This document shows positions 60,790 through 64,000 of a stretch of 64,000 nucleotides of DNA, in pieces. This DNA is from Numida meleagris (taxonomy: Eukaryota > Chordata > Aves > Galliformes > Numididae), in contig NC_034414.1 in NCBI RefSeq assembly GCF_002078875.1, positions 33,444,608 through 33,508,607 of the forward strand. The letters run 5' to 3'. The position numbers were made by a program, and so were the translations under genes. The notes under the pieces are model-generated. The model made no database searches, had not been told where the DNA came from, and saw nothing but the letters and a program-made list of their open reading frames with translations. The first letter of the stretch is position 1. The number at the start of each line of letters is the position of its first letter.

Positions 60790-61097
60790 AGGTTCTCAGC
60801 AATACCAGGGAAAGTAATTGCAGGTAGGCCAATAACAAAGTACAGAAAAAGGAGCTGAACTCACCCAACTGGCAAAGAGAACCACTTCTTATACACCACT
60901 CCTCAGAAAGCAGCCTAGGTCCAAGAGATGCTAGCTAGCCATTATATGAGCCCAAGGTGGCTCCACCCTGGGTCCACCCTTCTGGTTAAATGGGGAGCAC
61001 AGGTGCAAACAATTTGCCTGTGCCTCCTGGGCCAGCCACATTCCTTCACCAGGTGCTCAATCACCAGTTCAAGCTGTGACCTAACAGTTCCCCTACA
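60790..61097 (-). repeat. LTR-like dispersed repeat, copy 2
   Basis: Related to 27905-28197 ('CAGGTGCTCAATCA', 'TGTGACCTAACAGTTCCCCT'). The minus strand begins TGTAGGGGAACTG and has ATATAATGG and GTGTATAAG as possible promoter elements (about 60940 and 60890). The left end and the duplication are not defined. Confidence 0.5.
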
Positions 61098-61314
61098 CAC
61101 AAAAATTTCCACTAGAGTGTAAAGTTGCATCATTTGTAGTAAACAAGATCACCAGGAATGCTGGTTCACAGTAGTGCAAGCACACCATACAATTCCACAG
61201 TTAAATACCAGTAAATCTTTATGGGGTAAGTTGAAACTGAAATTGGACCTCACAGAAAAGACCATTGTTTGCTTCTTTTCAAACAGAATATGAGATGAAA
61301 CAGCTCTAAGTGAA
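61098..61314. other. Short unassigned spacer
   Basis: Nothing recognised. Confidence 0.5.
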
Positions 61315-61803
61315 GAGCCTTGTCTTCTCCGGGCTGAACTGCCCCAGATCTCTCAGCCTGTTCTTGTAGGAAAGGTGTTCCATCCATTGGATCATTTTTG
61401 TGGCCCTCCTCTGGACATGCTCCAACAGATCTATGTCTCTCCCATACTGAGGACTCCACACCAGGATGCAGTACGCCAGGTGAGGCCTCACCAGTGCAAA
61501 GTAGAGGGGCAGGATCACCTCCCTCACCCTGCTGGACACACATGTTTTGATGCAGCCCAGCGTATGGTTGGCTTTCTGGGCTGTGAGAGCACTTTGCTGG
61601 CTCATGTCCAGCTTGCCATCCACCAGTACTCCCAGGTCTTTTTCAACAGAGTTGCACTCAATCCTTTCATCCCCCAGCTTGTATTTGTAGCCTCAACTCA
61701 GGTGCAAGACCTTGCATTTAGATTTGTTGAACCTTGTTCACCTGGGCCTACTGCTCAAGCCTGTCTAGGTCCCTCTGGATGGCATCCCATCCCTCTGGTG
61801 TAT
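61315..61803 (-). mobile_element. CR1 LINE, ORF2 C-terminal fragment lacking its 3' end
   Basis: The minus-strand frame 61623-61306 reads [40 protein letters not shown] and LEHVQRRATKMIQWMEHLSY, the CR1 ORF2 C-terminal region. The element stops at about 61315 before the 3' untranslated end, so a later deletion is likely. Similar subfamily to 20358-21212. Confidence 0.9.
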
Positions 61804-62392
61804 GCTTTGAAATGTTCCAATGATAATAATAGCCACAAAAAAAACCCTTGTATTTTCATTAAAAAGAAAAAAAAAAGCATACACAACTATAGATGCACTG
61901 TTATATTTTTACTGTATGTTATATTAATAGGACATAAACAGAAATTTCAGGAACTTGTCATTACAGTACAACAAATCTCATATTTCAGCTGTGTGACTGT
62001 GTACATGCTTACACAGGAAACAATCACAGCATACGTAAAGCACTAATACACAGCACTTGGAGGAAAAAAGATACTCATCCTGACCAGGATCTTTTGTGGG
62101 AAACTGCCTCTAACTCCAGTAGAACCAACTTGTCCTTGAAGGAAGGCAGTTTCTGATCTAAGTAGCGGAGGTTCAACCAGTTCTCAGTTGATATGAATTG
62201 GTCAGTGAGTATATATGCAGTCATTCTACACCTACAGTACAAGTTTAATATTCCAGAACATCTGAGTTCATTGCAATATTGTACACAGCACAAAATGGTG
62301 TGTGAGGCAGGGTCCACTCCTGAGATCTCCTTTGGAAAAAGGCATGTCAAGTTAAAAAGGTTGTTACCAAAAATATATCCTATCCAGAATTA
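61804..62392. other. Unassigned AT-rich sequence
   Basis: Nothing recognised. Confidence 0.5.
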
Positions 62393-62932
62393 TAGAAACA
62401 CAGAATGACTTGGGTTGGAAGGGACCTCAAGGATCATCAAGTTCCAGCCCGCCATGCTGCAGGCTTCTTCAGGCTGTCCTCATAGGAGAGGTGCTCCAAG
62501 CCTTGGATCATCTTCATGACCCTCCTTTGGACTGTCTCCAAAAGTATTTCTGCATTAGGGTCCCCAGACCTACATGCAATACTCAAGATGGGGCCCCACA
62601 TGGCAAAGTAGAGAGTTAGCCCTTGACCTACTGGCCACACCTCTTTTGCATGGGGCCCAGGGTACCACGGACTTCTAAGTCCTTCTCAGCAGGGATTATC
62701 CTGACCCAAGTGCAAACACTTGTCCTTTGCTTTGTTGAACCTCATTAGGTTCACATGGGCCCACCTTTTGAGTTCATCAAGGTCTCTCCGGATGGCATCC
62801 TTTCCTTCTACTGTATCAGTTGCACCACTCAGCTTGGTGTCATTAGAAAACTTGCTGAGGGTATACTTGATCCCACTGCCTATGTCACTGATAAACATGT
62901 TAAAGAGTACTGGACCCAAAACAGACCCCTGA
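62393..62932 (-). mobile_element. CR1 LINE with internal deletion
   Basis: The 3' end ('ACTTGGGTTGGAAGGGACCT' on plus) is directly followed, at about 62450, by the ORF2 C-terminal region, so several hundred bases between them are missing. The frame 62919-62686 has [12 protein letters not shown] and [20 protein letters not shown]: the catalytic box reads S-N-D in place of A-D-D, losing the first catalytic aspartate. Confidence 0.9.
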
Positions 62933-63138
62933 AATGAAATTAGTGATGGATTTCTTTGCTAAACTTACCCACTCTGCACTTAAGTGTTCTCTATGTGCAT
63001 GTTTGACACTGATATTTAAGCAGTAACACAGAAGAAAAAAATAAGCTGGAAAGGCAAGGAGTAAGACATTTTACAGTCTTAGATCTGTGCAGTAAATGAC
63101 ACAAAAGAAAACTGATTAAAATTTATCTTTTTTTCCCC
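62933..63138. other. Short unassigned spacer
   Basis: AT-rich, nothing recognised. Confidence 0.5.
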
Positions 63139-63310
63139 AGAATCAGAGAATGATTGAGGTCAGAAGGAACCTCTCAAGGATATCTGGTCCAAGACCCTTT
63201 CTCAAGCAGGTTTGCCTTAGATCAGGCTGTCCAGAACCATGTCCAGATGGCTTTCCTCCATGGATGGAAATTTCACAGCCTATCTTGGCAGTCTCTTCCA
63301 GTGGTTAAAA
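63139..63310 (-). mobile_element. CR1 LINE 3'-end fragment
   Basis: 'AGAATCAGAGAATGATTGAG' and 'AGGATATCTGGTCCAAGACC' match the CR1 3' end in reverse. Diverged and short. Confidence 0.75.
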
Positions 63311-64000
63311 TTAGTGATCCAATTGACCTTGTAAAAGGTGTTTGAAAATGCATGCACTTGAGCATCCAGATCTTTATCAAAGATGTCACCTGTACTAATT
63401 TTACTATCTCCCATTTATTTACTAGTTTTTGTTTGTCTTCTGTATTTTATTTGCTTAGACTGTTCTCATGAATGCAGATCCATTCAGAGCAGTTTCACAT
63501 AAATAATGACTTTCTTTGTTTTTCTGTTTTATTAATGAAGCTTTTCAAAAAACAATCTGAACCTACTACATGAGATTAGTATATAGAGTCAGAGGAGATA
63601 ATCAATAACTGCTTCCCAGTTTTCATTTAAAGTTATCACTGAGTTATGCATGAATGCCTATGCATAGCAGTCTGAAAGATGACCACAAGTAAGCATTCCT
63701 GAGAGTACTGGTCTACAAGAATATGCAACAGAACTGGTCTTAATCTGATATGAGTGACAAAATTTCACTATAAGAAAATTGAGACTACGTAAATCCAGAT
63801 TTATTCCTTGCATTCTATACATGAAAATTCAAAGACTTGTTTTTGACACCCTGCCTAGGTTTGAATAGGAGGATTTTAAAATGGATTTTCAGTAAGCATA
63901 GGAGAACTGGCTAGTTTATCCTTGTAAAAGAGAAGTTGTATTTGTTGAGAATGCACTGTTCAGATTCACAAAGAGTATGCCCTCAATTTCACTGCACTAT
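63311..64000. other. Unassigned AT-rich sequence
   Basis: No gene or repeat recognised up to the window end. Confidence 0.5.

Overview
The window looks like gene-poor, AT-rich bird DNA, most likely from a galliform (chicken-like) macrochromosome. Evidence: many CR1 non-LTR retrotransposon fragments, several with the avian 3' terminus ending in ATTCTATGA-type repeats; five copies of a roughly 520-bp mariner with 'GCTCCGAAAGTAATGCCTCC'-type ends (Galluhop-like); a hAT element; and several families of solo retroviral LTRs. I see no complete host gene, rRNA, tRNA, CRISPR array or bacterial-style operon. Nothing here convincingly amounts to a new biological system. The value is in the layered transposon structure and in a few weakly supported candidate exons.

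Layout: 1-362 is an LTR cut by the window edge, followed by a (GCCTC)n/polypyrimidine tract (582-720), a mariner remnant (1535-1752) and two further LTRs (5408-5945 and 6041-6385). From 6.4 to 20 kb there is mostly unique AT-rich sequence with one mariner (12428-12945). 20038-22300 is a hAT element with an imperfect 8-bp target duplication; a CR1 and a mariner have inserted into it. 23427-23729 is a short CR1. 23.7-31.5 kb is mostly unique. 31.5-43.8 kb is the repeat-dense core: three solo LTRs of one family (31516-32335, 40333-41101, 42763-43555), each with a perfect 5-bp duplication and one of them inside a mariner; an ALV-like LTR near 37.0-37.35 kb; and CR1 endonuclease, linker and reverse-transcriptase fragments in both orientations. 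46602-46947 is a second copy of the 6-kb LTR. 48124-49324 and 50355-50809 are CR1s, and 51055-51583 is a solo LTR related to the one at the window start. 51.6-59.9 kb is mostly unique. 59.9-63.3 kb holds a mariner, an LTR-like repeat and three CR1 fragments.

Coding content: all recognisable protein homology is to transposons (CR1 ORF2 endonuclease, linker and reverse transcriptase; hAT transposase C-terminus; mariner helix-turn-helix), and all of it is broken. Several short open stretches with good splice signals lie on the minus strand (53365-53408, 45564-45630, 18320-18399, 12018-12097, 8623-8661). The first three keep one reading frame when joined. I could not match them to a known protein and they may be chance.
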